Assembly: GCF_049701115.1 (NCBI RefSeq)
Contig: NZ_JBNATX010000006.1
Span: 1-64,000, forward strand
Direction of reading: 5' to 3'
DNA: 64,000 nucleotides
Origin: Thermoanaerobacter sp049701115
GTDB taxonomy: Bacteria > Bacillota > Thermoanaerobacteria > Thermoanaerobacterales > Thermoanaerobacteraceae
A model generated the notes under the pieces. It saw only the letters and a list, made by a program, of their open reading frames with translations. It was not told the origin of the DNA and searched no databases. Shown in pieces: positions 32,628-43,314 of this stretch. Each line of letters opens with the position of its first letter. Positions within the stretch are counted from its first letter, which is position 1. A program made the position numbers and the translations under genes.

Positions 32628-35600
32628 ATGGTAAAGCCTGTACAAGCGGGCAGTAGGACGAGAATGAGCTTTGCCAAGATAGATGAGGTCTTGGACATTC
32701 CAGATCTTATCGAAGTCCAGAAAAAGTCCTATCAATGGTTCTTGGAGGAGGGTCTTAAGGAGGTCTTTCAGGAAATTTCCCCTATAGAAAGTTTTACTGG
32801 TAATTTGGCGTTGGAATTTGTAGATTACAGACTGGAAAATAATCCCAAATATTCTGTCGAGGAGTGCAAAGACAGAGATACTACTTATGCTGCTCCACTC
32901 AAAGTAAAGGTGAGGCTTACAAATAGAGAGACAGGCGAAATTAAGGAATCTGAGGTCTTCATGGGAGATCTTCCATTGATGACAGACAAAGGTACATTTG
33001 TTATAAACGGTGCAGAACGTGTTATTGTTAGCCAGTTGGTAAGGTCTCCGGGCGTATATTATGATCAGCAATTTGATAAATTTGGCAAAAAGCTTATTTT
33101 TGCTACAGTTATCCCTAATAGAGGTGCATGGCTTGAGTATGAAGAGGATTCAAATGATGTTATATATGTCAGAATCGATAGGACAAGAAAAGTCCCGATT
33201 ACTGTATTGCTGAGGGCGATTGGGTATAATACTGATATACAGATATTGGATCTTTTAGGAGAAGAAGAAAAATTAAAGGCTACATTAGATAAGGATGCTA
33301 CCAAATCTGAAGAAGAGGCTTTGATAGAAATTTACAAGAGATTAAGGCCTGGTGAGCCGCCTACTGTTGAGAGCGCAAGGAGCCTTTTTAATGCTCTTTT
33401 CTTTGATCCCAAAAGATATGACCTAGCTAAAGTTGGTCGCTACAAATTCAATAAAAAATTAGCTTTAAAATCAAGGATTGCCAATCATAAAAGTGCTAAA
33501 AGGATTGTCAACCCTATTACAGGAGAGGTATTAGTAGAGGAAGGAGAAAAAATTACAAGAGAAAAAGCTGAAGAAATTCAAAATTGTGGGATAAATGAAG
33601 TTGAGATTCTGGTTGATGGGAAAGTAGTAAAGGTAGTGGGTAATAATACGGTTGACATAAATAAATATCCTATGCCTTATGATGTTTCAGAACTTAATAT
33701 AAAAGAGTTAGTAAATGTCAGGGTATTAAAGGAGATACTTGATAATTTTAGCGAAGAAGAGGCTGTTTTAAATGAAATAAAAAATAGGATAGATGAACTT
33801 GTTCCAAAACATATAACAAAAGACGACATAGTAGCTACTATAAGCTATCAATTAAATTTGACCCATGGTGTCGGTTTTGTAGATGACATCGACCACCTTG
33901 GCAATAGGAGAGTTAGGTCTGTTGGTGAGCTTTTGCAGAATCAATTTAGAATAGGCCTTGCCCGCTTGGAAAGAGTTGTGAAAGAAAGGATGACAATACA
34001 AGATGTTAATGAGGTTACCCCTCAAAACCTCATTAACATTCGGCCTGTAGTTGCAGCTATTAGAGAGTTTTTTGGGAGTTCCCAGCTTTCCCAGTTTATG
34101 GACCAGACAAATCCTTTGTCTGAACTGACCCATAAAAGAAGGGTAAGTGCATTAGGCCCTGGAGGACTTAGCAGGGAGAGGGCTGGCTTTGAGGTAAGAG
34201 ACGTGCATTATTCTCACTATGGCAGGATATGTCCTATAGAGACACCTGAGGGACCAAACATTGGTTTAATAACTTCACTCACTACCTATGCTCGTGTCAA
34301 TGAATACGGCTTTATTGAGACTCCTTATAGAAAAGTCGATAAGGCGACAGGCACTGTGACAGATGAGATTGTCTATATGACTGCCGATGAAGAAGATGAA
34401 TATATCATAGCTCAGGCGAATGAGCCTTTAGACGAGAATAATAGATTCATAAATGAAAGAGTCGTATGTAGGTTGAGGGAAGAGATAATAAGTGTTCCTC
34501 CTACAGAAGTAGATTTTATGGACGTATCTCCTAAGCAGATAGTGTCTGTGTCTGCATCTTTGATACCTTTTTTGGAAAATGACGATGCAAACAGGGCTTT
34601 GATGGGTTCTAACATGCAGAGGCAAGCAGTGCCTTTATTAAAGCCAGAGGCCCCAATAGTAGGTACGGGAATGGAGTATAAGGCTGCTGTTGATTCTGGA
34701 GCGGTAATTTTGGCAAAAAATGATGGTATTGTAGAAAAGGTAACAGCTGACAAAGTGGTGATAAGGACCAAGGACGGAAAAAGGGACGAATATCATTTAC
34801 TGAAGTTTAAGAGGTCAAACCAAGGTACCTGTATCAATCAAAGACCTATTGTCAATGAAGGGGATGAGGTCAAGAAAGGGCAGGTTATATGCGATGGACC
34901 TTCTACAGATCAAGGAGAGCTTGCTCTTGGGAAAAACGTGCTTGTAGGATTTATGCCCTGGGAAGGTTACAACTATGAAGACGCTATATTAATAAGCGAG
35001 GAACTGGTAATGGATGATTCCCTCACTTCTATTCATATAGAAGAATATGATGCAGAAGCCAGGGATACCAAACTGGGTCCTGAAGAAATAACAAGAGAGA
35101 TTCCGAATGTTGGGGAAGATGCCTTAAAAGATCTGGATGAAAGAGGTATAATAAGGATTGGTGCAGAGGTTAGAGCCGGAGATATACTTGTGGGAAAGGT
35201 TACCCCTAAAGGGGAGACGGAACTGACGGCAGAAGAAAGGCTTTTAAGAGCAATATTTGGGGAAAAGGCAAGGGAAGTAAGAGACACTTCATTACGAGTT
35301 CCTCACGGTGAATCGGGTATTGTGGTGGATGTAAAAGTCTATTCTCGCGAAAATGGTGATGAATTGCCTCCAGGTGTTAATCAGATGGTAAGAGTTTTTG
35401 TAGCGCAGAAAAGGAAGATCTCTGTTGGAGACAAGATGGCAGGTCGCCATGGTAATAAAGGGGTAATTTCCAGGATACTGCCTGTTGAAGATATGCCTTT
35501 CCTTCCAGATGGTACACCTTTGCAGATATGTTTGAATCCTTTGGGAGTTCCTTCCCGTATGAACATAGGTCAGGTGCTGGAAACTCACTTAGGGCTTGTG

Positions 35601-36332
35601 GCAAAAGCTTTGGGATGGCATATAGCTTCACCAGTATTCGATGGAGCTTCAGAGAAGGATATAGAAGAACTACTTGCAAAGTCCGGATTTTCTCCAGACG
35701 GCAAGATACAGCTTTACGATGGAAGGACAGGAGAGCCTTTTGATAACAAGGTTACTGTTGGATATATGTACATGCTAAAATTACACCATTTAGTAGATGA
35801 CAAGATGCACGCGAGGTCTACAGGACCTTATTCACTCGTTACTCAGCAGCCTCTCGGAGGGAAGGCTCAGTTTGGCGGACAGAGGTTTGGAGAAATGGAA
35901 GTGTGGGCATTAGAAGCCTACGGTGCCGCTCATACTTTACAGGAAATGCTCACAGTAAAATCTGACGATGTGACCGGACGCGTAAAAGCCTACGAAGCAA
36001 TAGTAAAAGGAGAAAACATACCCGAACCTGGGATACCCGAGTCATTTAAAGTGCTTGTGAAAGAACTTCAGAGTTTGGCTCTGGATGTAAAAGTCATTAC
36101 AGAAGACGGGCAGGAGATTCCAATCAAGGAATTTGAAGACGATGATGATGACGTTCCAGATGCTACACTTAATATAAACATTGAGGGTAGAGAAGATGCA
36201 CCTCCAGAGGAAGTTTATGAAGAAGAATATGAGGAAGAACAGGAGGAACTTCCGGAAGATATTGATTTTGAGCCTGATAATTTTGACATTGACAGTGAAG
36301 ATTTGTTTATGGATGATGACTATGATGAGTGA
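32628..36332 (+). CDS. rpoB: RNA polymerase beta subunit
   Basis: 1234 aa from the ATG behind AAGGGGTG (an in-frame GTG lies in the ribosome site). Complete beta: the rifampicin region SSQLSQFMDQTNPLSELTHK, RRVSALGPGGLSRERAGFEV, and the C-terminal GGKAQFGGQRFGEMEVWALE clamp segment. The tail after about residue 1165 is long and very acidic (DDDDD, then repeated EE/EEYEEE and a final DDDYDE), longer than in Bacillus. rpoC follows 34 nt later. Confidence 0.98.
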   Translation: MVKPVQAGSRTRMSFAKIDEVLDIPDLIEVQKKSYQWFLEEGLKEVFQEISPIESFTGNLALEFVDYRLENNPKYSVEECKDRDTTYAAPLKVKVRLTNRETGEIKESEVFMGDLPLMTDKGTFVINGAERVIVSQLVRSPGVYYDQQFDKFGKKLIFATVIPNRGAWLEYEEDSNDVIYVRIDRTRKVPITVLLRAIGYNTDIQILDLLGEEEKLKATLDKDATKSEEEALIEIYKRLRPGEPPTVESARSLFNALFFDPKRYDLAKVGRYKFNKKLALKSRIANHKSAKRIVNPITGEVLVEEGEKITREKAEEIQNCGINEVEILVDGKVVKVVGNNTVDINKYPMPYDVSELNIKELVNVRVLKEILDNFSEEEAVLNEIKNRIDELVPKHITKDDIVATISYQLNLTHGVGFVDDIDHLGNRRVRSVGELLQNQFRIGLARLERVVKERMTIQDVNEVTPQNLINIRPVVAAIREFFGSSQLSQFMDQTNPLSELTHKRRVSALGPGGLSRERAGFEVRDVHYSHYGRICPIETPEGPNIGLITSLTTYARVNEYGFIETPYRKVDKATGTVTDEIVYMTADEEDEYIIAQANEPLDENNRFINERVVCRLREEIISVPPTEVDFMDVSPKQIVSVSASLIPFLENDDANRALMGSNMQRQAVPLLKPEAPIVGTGMEYKAAVDSGAVILAKNDGIVEKVTADKVVIRTKDGKRDEYHLLKFKRSNQGTCINQRPIVNEGDEVKKGQVICDGPSTDQGELALGKNVLVGFMPWEGYNYEDAILISEELVMDDSLTSIHIEEYDAEARDTKLGPEEITREIPNVGEDALKDLDERGIIRIGAEVRAGDILVGKVTPKGETELTAEERLLRAIFGEKAREVRDTSLRVPHGESGIVVDVKVYSRENGDELPPGVNQMVRVFVAQKRKISVGDKMAGRHGNKGVISRILPVEDMPFLPDGTPLQICLNPLGVPSRMNIGQVLETHLGLVAKALGWHIASPVFDGASEKDIEELLAKSGFSPDGKIQLYDGRTGEPFDNKVTVGYMYMLKLHHLVDDKMHARSTGPYSLVTQQPLGGKAQFGGQRFGEMEVWALEAYGAAHTLQEMLTVKSDDVTGRVKAYEAIVKGENIPEPGIPESFKVLVKELQSLALDVKVITEDGQEIPIKEFEDDDDDVPDATLNINIEGREDAPPEEVYEEEYEEEQEELPEDIDFEPDNFDIDSEDLFMDDDYDE

Positions 36333-36366
36333 AGTCAAAATTTGTTGAGGAAAGGAGCGACACTCC

Positions 36367-39300
36367 TTGTTTAAGCTTAAGAATTTTGAAGCCATAAAAA
36401 TTGGTTTAGCTTCTCCTGAAAAGATAAGAGAGTGGTCTCGGGGTGAGGTTAAAAAGCCCGAGACCATCAATTACAGGACTTTGAAGCCGGAAAGAGATGG
36501 ACTTTTTTGCGAAAGAATTTTTGGTCCCACAAAGGACTGGGAATGTCACTGTGGTAAATACAAAAGAGTAAAGTACAAAGGAGTTGTGTGCGATAGGTGC
36601 GGTGTAGAAGTTACTAGGGCTAAAGTGAGAAGAGAGAGAATGGGGCATATTGAACTTGCTGCTCCTGTAGCTCATATATGGTATGTAAAAGGCATTCCCA
36701 GCCGCATGGGGCTCTTGCTCGATATGTCACCAAGAGCGTTAGAAAAAGTTTTGTATTTTGTATCTTATGTTGTGATTGATCCAGGTGATACACCCCTTAC
36801 TAAGAAACAACTTCTTTCTGAAAAAGAGTACAGGGAGTATTTAGAGAAATATGGGAATAGATTTAGAGCTGGGATGGGAGCCGAAGCTATAAAGGAACTT
36901 TTGCAGGAAATAGATTTAGAAAAGCTCAGTAAAGAATTGAGAGCAGAGATAAAAGAATCTACGGGGCAAAAGAGAGTAAGGGCTATAAGAAGATTAGAAG
37001 TAGTACAGGCTTTTATAGATTCTGGCAACCGTCCAGAGTGGATGATTTTAGATGTTCTTCCTGTTATTCCGCCAGACTTAAGGCCAATGGTTCAATTAGA
37101 TGGTGGTAGATTTGCTACTTCTGACTTAAATGACCTTTACAGAAGAGTTATAAATAGAAACAATAGGCTCAAAAAGCTTTTGGATTTAGGTGCTCCGGAT
37201 ATAATCGTGAGAAATGAAAAGAGAATGCTTCAAGAAGCCGTGGATGCTTTAATAGATAATGGTAGAAGAGGAAGACCCGTTACAGGCCCCGGAAATAGGC
37301 CTTTGAAGTCTCTATCTGACATGCTTAAAGGAAAACAGGGAAGATTTAGACAAAATCTTTTGGGTAAGAGAGTCGACTATTCTGGCCGTTCAGTTATCGT
37401 AGTGGGACCTGAACTCAAGGTTTATCAATGTGGTCTTCCAAAAGAAATGGCTTTAGAGCTTTTTAAACCGTTTGTTATGAAAAGACTTGTAGACAAAGGG
37501 CTTGCTCAACATATAAAAAGTGCAAAAAGAATGGTAGAAAGAGTAAGGCCTGAAGTATGGGATGTGCTGGAAGAGGTTATAAAAGAGCATCCAGTACTTT
37601 TAAACAGGGCTCCTACACTTCATAGGTTAGGGATTCAGGCTTTTGAACCGGTCCTTGTAGAGGGTAGAGCCATAAAACTCCATCCTTTAGTGTGTCCTGC
37701 TTACAATGCCGACTTTGACGGAGACCAGATGGCGGTTCACGTACCTCTTTCAATGGAAGCTCAAGCAGAGGCACGGTTTTTAATGCTGGCAGCCAACAAT
37801 ATTTTAAAACCTCAAGACGGAAAGCCTGTTATGACACCTACTCAGGATATGGTTTTGGGGTGCTATTACCTTACTGCAGACGAAGACGGGGTTCCTGGAG
37901 AAGGAAAGTATTTTTCGAGCCCTGAGGAAGCTCTTATGGCCTATCAGCTGGGTTATATTCATGTACATGCGAAAATAAAAGTGAAAATGACAAGGGAAAT
38001 AAATGGCGAGAAAAAATCGAAAGTAATTGAAACTACCGTTGGGAAGATAATATTTAATGAAGCCATACCCCAGGACTTAGGTTTTGTGGATAGGAACAAT
38101 CCAGAGACGGCTTTTAACCTTGAGATAAATGACCTTGTGGACAAATCAAAGCTTGGCAAAATTTTAGACAGAGTCTATAGAATACACGGGCCTACGAAGA
38201 CAGCAGAAACTCTGGACAAAATAAAGGAACTCGGCTTTAAGTATTCTACAAAAGCGGCAATTACGATAAGCGTTTCTGACATGGTAATACCGGAGGAAAA
38301 AGAGAAGCTTCTAAAAGAAGCGGATGAGATGGTGGCAAAAATTGAGGCTCAATTCAGACGCGGTCTTATATCAGAAGAAGAAAGATATGAAAAAGTGATT
38401 GAGACGTGGAATATGACTACTGAAAAGGTAACAGAAGCCTTAATGGCGACTTTAGATAAATTTAATCCTATCTTCATGATGGCTCATTCAGGAGCTAGAG
38501 GTAGCAAAAACCAGATAAGACAATTAGCAGGTATGAGAGGATTGATGGCTGATCCATCTGGGCGAATCATTGAGCTTCCAATAAGGTCTAACTTTAGAGA
38601 AGGTCTTAATGTTCTGGAATTCTTTATATCAACTCACGGGGCTAGAAAGGGACTTGCTGATACGGCATTAAGGACGGCAGACTCCGGTTATTTGACAAGA
38701 AGGCTTGTGGATGTCAGTCAGGATGTAATAGTAAGAGAAGAGGACTGCGGAACAGATGAAGGTATTTATGTAGAAGAGATAAGAGAAGGAAATGAAATAA
38801 TTGAGAAGTTGTCGGATAGAATAATAGGGAGAATTGCTGCAGAGGATATTGTAGACAACGAAGGTAATCTGATTGTGAAAAGGAATGAGATGATAAATGA
38901 AGAGGAAGCCGAGAAAATAGAAAAAGCTGGTATTACAAGAGTTAAAATAAGGTCTCCTCTGACCTGCAGGTCAAAGCATGGCGTGTGCAGAATGTGCTAT
39001 GGAAGAGACCTTGCTACGGGAGAGCTTGTAAATATTGGTGAAGCCGTTGGAATAATCGCTGCTCAGGCCATAGGTGAACCGGGTACCCAGCTTACAATGA
39101 GGACTTTCCACACTGGTGGAGTTGCCGGAGTGGACATCACACAAGGTCTTCCAAGGGTTGAAGAACTTTTTGAAGCAAGAAAGCCCAAAGGGCTTGCTGT
39201 AATCACTGAAATATCTGGTGTTGTGAGGATTAATGAATCCAAGAAAAGAAGAGAAATTACGGTAGTAGATGAGGAAAACAATATTTCAAAAACTTATCTT

Positions 39301-39918
39301 ATACCCTATGGTTCAAGGCTTAAAGTAAGAGATGGGCAGTGGGTTCAGGCAGGAGATGAGCTCACAGAAGGTTCAGTGAATCCGCATGACCTTCTTAAGA
39401 TAAAAGGAATATATGCAGTTCAAAGCTATCTTTTACAGGAAGTTCAGAAGGTTTATAGACTTCAAGGTGTTGAAATAAATGATAAACACATTGAGATAAT
39501 AATAAGGCAGATGATGAAGAAAGTTAAAGTAGAGGATCCAGGAGATACCTCGATGTTGCCGGGAGAGCTAATAGACATCTTTAAGTTTGAAGAAGAAAAT
39601 AAAAAGGCTATAGAAAAAGGTTTAAGGCCTGCAACAGGCAGAAGAGCATTACTTGGCATTACAAAGGCCGCTTTGGCTACGGATTCTTTCTTATCGGCTG
39701 CTTCTTTCCAGGAAACCACGAGGGTTCTCACAGAAGCGGCTATTAAAGGGAAGGTAGATCCACTCCTCGGGCTTAAGGAGAACGTGATAATAGGTAAACT
39801 GATACCTGCAGGTACAGGGCTTTCAAGATATAGGAATATAACTGTTGTAAAGAAAGAGGATAGAGAGAAAAAAGAAGAGACAAAGAAAGAAACACTAGAC
39901 GTCAAAGCTAGTAACTAA
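36367..39918 (+). CDS. rpoC: RNA polymerase beta' subunit
   Basis: 1183 aa. TTG start behind AAAGGAGCG at a spacing of 7-8, giving MFKLKNFEAIKIG. The N-terminal zinc finger CHCGKYKRVKYKG...CDRC, the catalytic Mg2+ motif NADFDGD at 447-453 and the second zinc site CRSKHGVCRMC are all present. The last 25 residues are a Lys/Glu-rich tail. Ends in a strong terminator. Confidence 0.98.
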   Translation: MFKLKNFEAIKIGLASPEKIREWSRGEVKKPETINYRTLKPERDGLFCERIFGPTKDWECHCGKYKRVKYKGVVCDRCGVEVTRAKVRRERMGHIELAAPVAHIWYVKGIPSRMGLLLDMSPRALEKVLYFVSYVVIDPGDTPLTKKQLLSEKEYREYLEKYGNRFRAGMGAEAIKELLQEIDLEKLSKELRAEIKESTGQKRVRAIRRLEVVQAFIDSGNRPEWMILDVLPVIPPDLRPMVQLDGGRFATSDLNDLYRRVINRNNRLKKLLDLGAPDIIVRNEKRMLQEAVDALIDNGRRGRPVTGPGNRPLKSLSDMLKGKQGRFRQNLLGKRVDYSGRSVIVVGPELKVYQCGLPKEMALELFKPFVMKRLVDKGLAQHIKSAKRMVERVRPEVWDVLEEVIKEHPVLLNRAPTLHRLGIQAFEPVLVEGRAIKLHPLVCPAYNADFDGDQMAVHVPLSMEAQAEARFLMLAANNILKPQDGKPVMTPTQDMVLGCYYLTADEDGVPGEGKYFSSPEEALMAYQLGYIHVHAKIKVKMTREINGEKKSKVIETTVGKIIFNEAIPQDLGFVDRNNPETAFNLEINDLVDKSKLGKILDRVYRIHGPTKTAETLDKIKELGFKYSTKAAITISVSDMVIPEEKEKLLKEADEMVAKIEAQFRRGLISEEERYEKVIETWNMTTEKVTEALMATLDKFNPIFMMAHSGARGSKNQIRQLAGMRGLMADPSGRIIELPIRSNFREGLNVLEFFISTHGARKGLADTALRTADSGYLTRRLVDVSQDVIVREEDCGTDEGIYVEEIREGNEIIEKLSDRIIGRIAAEDIVDNEGNLIVKRNEMINEEEAEKIEKAGITRVKIRSPLTCRSKHGVCRMCYGRDLATGELVNIGEAVGIIAAQAIGEPGTQLTMRTFHTGGVAGVDITQGLPRVEELFEARKPKGLAVITEISGVVRINESKKRREITVVDEENNISKTYLIPYGSRLKVRDGQWVQAGDELTEGSVNPHDLLKIKGIYAVQSYLLQEVQKVYRLQGVEINDKHIEIIIRQMMKKVKVEDPGDTSMLPGELIDIFKFEEENKKAIEKGLRPATGRRALLGITKAALATDSFLSAASFQETTRVLTEAAIKGKVDPLLGLKENVIIGKLIPAGTGLSRYRNITVVKKEDREKKEETKKETLDVKASN

Positions 39919-39924
39919 GGGCTT

Positions 39925-39962
39925 TTCTCTGGCAGGGACGTATCCCTGCCGGAGAATTAATT
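39925..39962 (+). terminator. Terminator of rpoB-rpoC
   Basis: TTCTCTGGCAGGGA pairs with TCCCTGCCGGAGAA (one G-T wobble), a 14-bp stem with loop CGTA, then TTAATT. The stem is strong; the T tract is poor. Confidence 0.75.
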
Positions 39963-39967
39963 CATTA

Positions 39968-39996
39968 TTGACAGGGAAAATCTTTAATGATAAAAT
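39968..39996 (+). promoter_or_regulatory. Promoter of the L7Ae-rpsL-rpsG-fusA-tuf cluster
   Basis: TTGACA, 17 nt, TAAAAT, starting just past the rpoC terminator. Confidence 0.83.
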
Positions 39997-40039
39997 TACT
40001 AAGTGTGTCAAAACCCCTGTCCTGATAGGAGGAAGGCAA

Positions 40040-40288
40040 ATGGCGGATCAATGCCCTCCCAAGAGGGTAGTTGGGGCTAAACAGACTTTAAAAGCAGTGT
40101 TAAACTGTAAAGTAGCTCAGGTATATATTGCAAGAGATGCAGAAGAGCATGTAGTTAAAAAAATAAAAGAAGCTTGTGAAGAAAAGGGTATAAAAATAGT
40201 TTACATTGATACCATGAAAGAACTTGGAAGGATTTGTGGTATTGATGTAGGTGCTGCTACGGCAGCAGATGTGATAGGTGAAAGATAA
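40040..40288 (+). CDS. L7Ae-family ribosomal/K-turn RNA-binding protein
   Basis: 82 aa from the ATG behind ATAGGAGGAAGG; longer in-frame readings run into the promoter. RVVGAKQTLKAVL, VYIARDAEEHVVKKI and CEEKGIKIVYI followed by LGRICGIDVGAATAADV are the L7Ae/L30e signature. The Bacillus counterpart between rpoC and rpsL (YbxF) binds K-turn RNA and is a non-essential ribosome-associated protein. Its position is conserved. Confidence 0.9.
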   Translation: MADQCPPKRVVGAKQTLKAVLNCKVAQVYIARDAEEHVVKKIKEACEEKGIKIVYIDTMKELGRICGIDVGAATAADVIGER

Positions 40289-40302
40289 AAGGAGGTGCGG
40301 TA

Positions 40303-40677
40303 ATGCCTACGGTAAACCAGCTTGTGAGGTTTGGCAGAAAAAGCGTTAAAAAGAAATCTGCTGCTCCAGCTTTGCAGGGCAATCCTCAAAAAAGGGGAGT
40401 TTGTGTTGTTGTAAGAACTACAACTCCTAAAAAACCTAATTCCGCATTGAGAAAAATAGCGAGAGTGAGACTTACAAATGGAATAGAAGTTACTGCGTAT
40501 ATTCCAGGAATAGGTCATAACCTTCAGGAGCACTCCGTTGTTTTGGTAAGGGGTGGAAGAGTTAAGGACTTACCTGGTGTAAGATATAAGATAATAAGAG
40601 GTGCCCTTGATGCAGCAGGTGTTGCAAACAGGAAACAAGCGCGCTCAAGGTATGGCGCAAAGAAGCCAAAGAAGTGA
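40303..40677 (+). CDS. rpsL: 30S ribosomal protein S12
   Basis: 124 aa decoding-centre protein. TTTPKKPNSALRKIARVRL and HNLQEHSVVLVRGGRVKDLP carry the streptomycin-related lysines and loop. ATG behind AAGGAGGTGCGG. Confidence 0.97.
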   Translation: MPTVNQLVRFGRKSVKKKSAAPALQGNPQKRGVCVVVRTTTPKKPNSALRKIARVRLTNGIEVTAYIPGIGHNLQEHSVVLVRGGRVKDLPGVRYKIIRGALDAAGVANRKQARSRYGAKKPKK

Positions 40678-40692
40678 TAAGGAGGGTTGAGA

Positions 40693-41163
40693 ATGCCAAG
40701 AAAAGGTCCGGCACCAAAAAGAGAAGTTCTACCAGACCCTGTATATAATAGTGTTAAAGTTGCCAAATTAATTAATAAAGTTATGTGGGATGGTAAGAAA
40801 AGTTTAGCTCAAAAAATTTGCTATGGAGCTTTTGACATAATAAGAGAAAAGACAGGAAGAGATCCTCTTGAGGTTTTTGAAGAGGCTCTCAATAATGTAA
40901 TGCCTGTTTTAGAGGTAAGGCCTAGAAGAGTTGGTGGTGCAACGTACCAAGTTCCTATGGAAGTAAGACCTGAGAGAAGATTGTCTCTTGGGATTAGGTG
41001 GCTTGTGGAATATGCAAGGCAGAGAAGCGGAAAATCTATGATGGAAAAACTGGCTGCCGAAATAATAGACGCAGCTAATAATACCGGAGGCAGTGTGAAA
41101 AAGAAAGAAGATACCCATAGGATGGCAGAAGCAAATAAGGCTTTTGCTCATTACAGATGGTAA
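40693..41163 (+). CDS. rpsG: 30S ribosomal protein S7
   Basis: 156 aa from MPRKGPAPKREVLPDP behind AAGGAGG (an in-frame TTG is two codons earlier). It organises the 30S head; the C-terminus ends FAHYRW as in other bacteria. In many bacteria it represses the str operon. Confidence 0.97.
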   Translation: MPRKGPAPKREVLPDPVYNSVKVAKLINKVMWDGKKSLAQKICYGAFDIIREKTGRDPLEVFEEALNNVMPVLEVRPRRVGGATYQVPMEVRPERRLSLGIRWLVEYARQRSGKSMMEKLAAEIIDAANNTGGSVKKKEDTHRMAEANKAFAHYRW

Positions 41164-41213
41164 GAAAGAGGATAGGGGGTAGTGAAGGAGGCTACAAGAA
41201 AGGAGGATAGAAA

Positions 41214-43286
41214 ATGCCAAGGGATTTCAGCTTAGATAAGGTTAGAAACATTGGTATAATGGCACATATAGATGCAGGAAAAACCACTACTACCGAGCGA
41301 ATCCTTTTTTATACAGGGAAGACTCATAAATTAGGTGAAGTCCACGAAGGGACCGCTACCATGGACTGGATGGTACAAGAGCAGGAGAGAGGTATAACCA
41401 TAACCTCTGCAGCGACTACCTGTTACTGGAAAGGTCATAAAATTAACATAATAGATACGCCGGGGCACGTGGACTTTACTGTGGAAGTAGAGAGGTCTTT
41501 AAGGATACTGGATGGGGCGGTTGCGGTTTTTTCTGCAAAAGAGGGCGTTGAGCCCCAGTCTGAGACTGTGTGGAGGCAGGCAGATAAGTATCATGTGCCC
41601 AGAATAGCCTATGTAAACAAGATGGATGTCATAGGTGCTGACTTTTTCAATGTAATTGATATGATAAGGGATAGACTGGGTGCAAACCCTGTGGCTATTC
41701 AAATTCCTATAGGGAAAGAAGATACTTTCCGAGGAATCGTAGACCTTATAAAAATGGAAGCCATAATTTATGAGGATGATTTGGGAACTGTCATGGATGA
41801 GACAGAAATACCAGAAGATTTAAAACCTCTTGCAGAAGAATATAGAGAAAAATTGTTAGAAGCAATTGCTGAAGTCGATGAGGCTATTATGGAAAAGTAT
41901 TTGGAAGGGGAAGAAATAACAGAAGAAGAAATTCACGCGGCTTTGAGAAAGGGCACGATAAATGGAGAACTTGTGCCTGTGGTTTGTGGATCTTCTTATA
42001 AAAATAAGGGAGTACAGCCTCTTTTGGATGCTATTGTGAATTATTTACCATCTCCTCTTGATTTGCCGCCTGTTAAGGGTATGTCACTAGATGGTGGTGA
42101 AGAGCTTGAGAGGAAACCGGATGACAACGAGCCTTTCTCAGCTCTTGCGTTTAAGATCATGGCAGATCCATATGTAGGTAAGCTGGCTTTTTTTAGAGTA
42201 TATTCAGGTACCTTGAAAGCTGGGTCCTATGTTTTAAATTCTACAAAGGGTAAGAAAGAAAGAATAGGCAGAATCTTAAGGATGCATGCGAATCACAGGG
42301 AAGAGATTGACGCTGTGTATACAGGAGATATTGCTGCTGCAGTTGGACTTAAAGATACTACTACTGGAGATACCCTTTGTGATGAGAATCATCCGATACT
42401 TTTAGAGTCAATGGATTTTCCTGAGCCAGTTATTTCTGTAGCAATTGAACCGAAAACAAAAGCAGCTCAGGAAAAGATGAGCATAGCCTTAGCAAAGCTT
42501 TCTGAAGAAGACCCAACTTTTAAGACCTATACTGATCAGGAGACGGGGCAGACTATAATAGCCGGGATGGGAGAACTTCACCTTGAGATAATAGTAGATA
42601 GGTTGAGAAGAGAATTCAATGTAGAATGTAACGTGGGTAAACCGCAAGTTGCATATAAGGAAACTATAACAAAGCCTGTAAGAGTAGAAGGAAAATTTAT
42701 AAGGCAGTCGGGTGGCCGCGGTCAGTACGGTCATGTATGGCTTGAAATGGAGCCTGCTCCAAGAGGAGAGGGTTATATATTTGAGAACAAAATTGTCGGT
42801 GGCGTTATTCCCAAGGAATTTATCCCTGCTGTTGATGCGGGTATACAAGAGGCTATGCAAAACGGTGTGTTGGGAGGTTACCCTGTAATTGACGTTAAAG
42901 TGGCGTTGGTCGATGGTTCTTACCACGAAGTTGACTCTTCGGATATGGCTTTCAAAATAGCAGGTTCTATAGCTTTCAGGGAAGGTATGAAAAAGGCTGA
43001 CCCTGTGCTCTTAGAGCCTATAATGAAAGTAGAAGTAGTGGTTCCTGAAGAATACATGGGTGACGTCATTGGGGATTTAAATGCAAGGCGTGGAAAAGTG
43101 GAAGGCATGGAAACGAGGTCTGGAGCCAGGGTTATAAGAGCGTTGGTACCTTTGGCTGAAATGTTTGGATATGCTACTGATTTGAGGTCAAAGACACAAG
43201 GTAGAGGAACTTATACTATGCAGTTCCACCATTATGAAGAAGTGCCTAAAAACATTGCTGAGCAAATCCTATCAGTAAAAAAATAA
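41214..43286 (+). CDS. fusA: Elongation factor G
   Basis: 690 aa translocase. It has all canonical switch residues: GIMAHIDAGKTTTTERIL near 13-30, ERGITI, DTPGH with His85, NKMD. Five domains are complete. ATG behind AAAGGAGGATAG. This is the main EF-G, in contrast to the divergent paralogue at 3977. Confidence 0.98.
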   Translation: MPRDFSLDKVRNIGIMAHIDAGKTTTTERILFYTGKTHKLGEVHEGTATMDWMVQEQERGITITSAATTCYWKGHKINIIDTPGHVDFTVEVERSLRILDGAVAVFSAKEGVEPQSETVWRQADKYHVPRIAYVNKMDVIGADFFNVIDMIRDRLGANPVAIQIPIGKEDTFRGIVDLIKMEAIIYEDDLGTVMDETEIPEDLKPLAEEYREKLLEAIAEVDEAIMEKYLEGEEITEEEIHAALRKGTINGELVPVVCGSSYKNKGVQPLLDAIVNYLPSPLDLPPVKGMSLDGGEELERKPDDNEPFSALAFKIMADPYVGKLAFFRVYSGTLKAGSYVLNSTKGKKERIGRILRMHANHREEIDAVYTGDIAAAVGLKDTTTGDTLCDENHPILLESMDFPEPVISVAIEPKTKAAQEKMSIALAKLSEEDPTFKTYTDQETGQTIIAGMGELHLEIIVDRLRREFNVECNVGKPQVAYKETITKPVRVEGKFIRQSGGRGQYGHVWLEMEPAPRGEGYIFENKIVGGVIPKEFIPAVDAGIQEAMQNGVLGGYPVIDVKVALVDGSYHEVDSSDMAFKIAGSIAFREGMKKADPVLLEPIMKVEVVVPEEYMGDVIGDLNARRGKVEGMETRSGARVIRALVPLAEMFGYATDLRSKTQGRGTYTMQFHHYEEVPKNIAEQILSVKK

Positions 43287-43314
43287 ATCAGTAAAAAATA
43301 AAAATAAACTAAAA

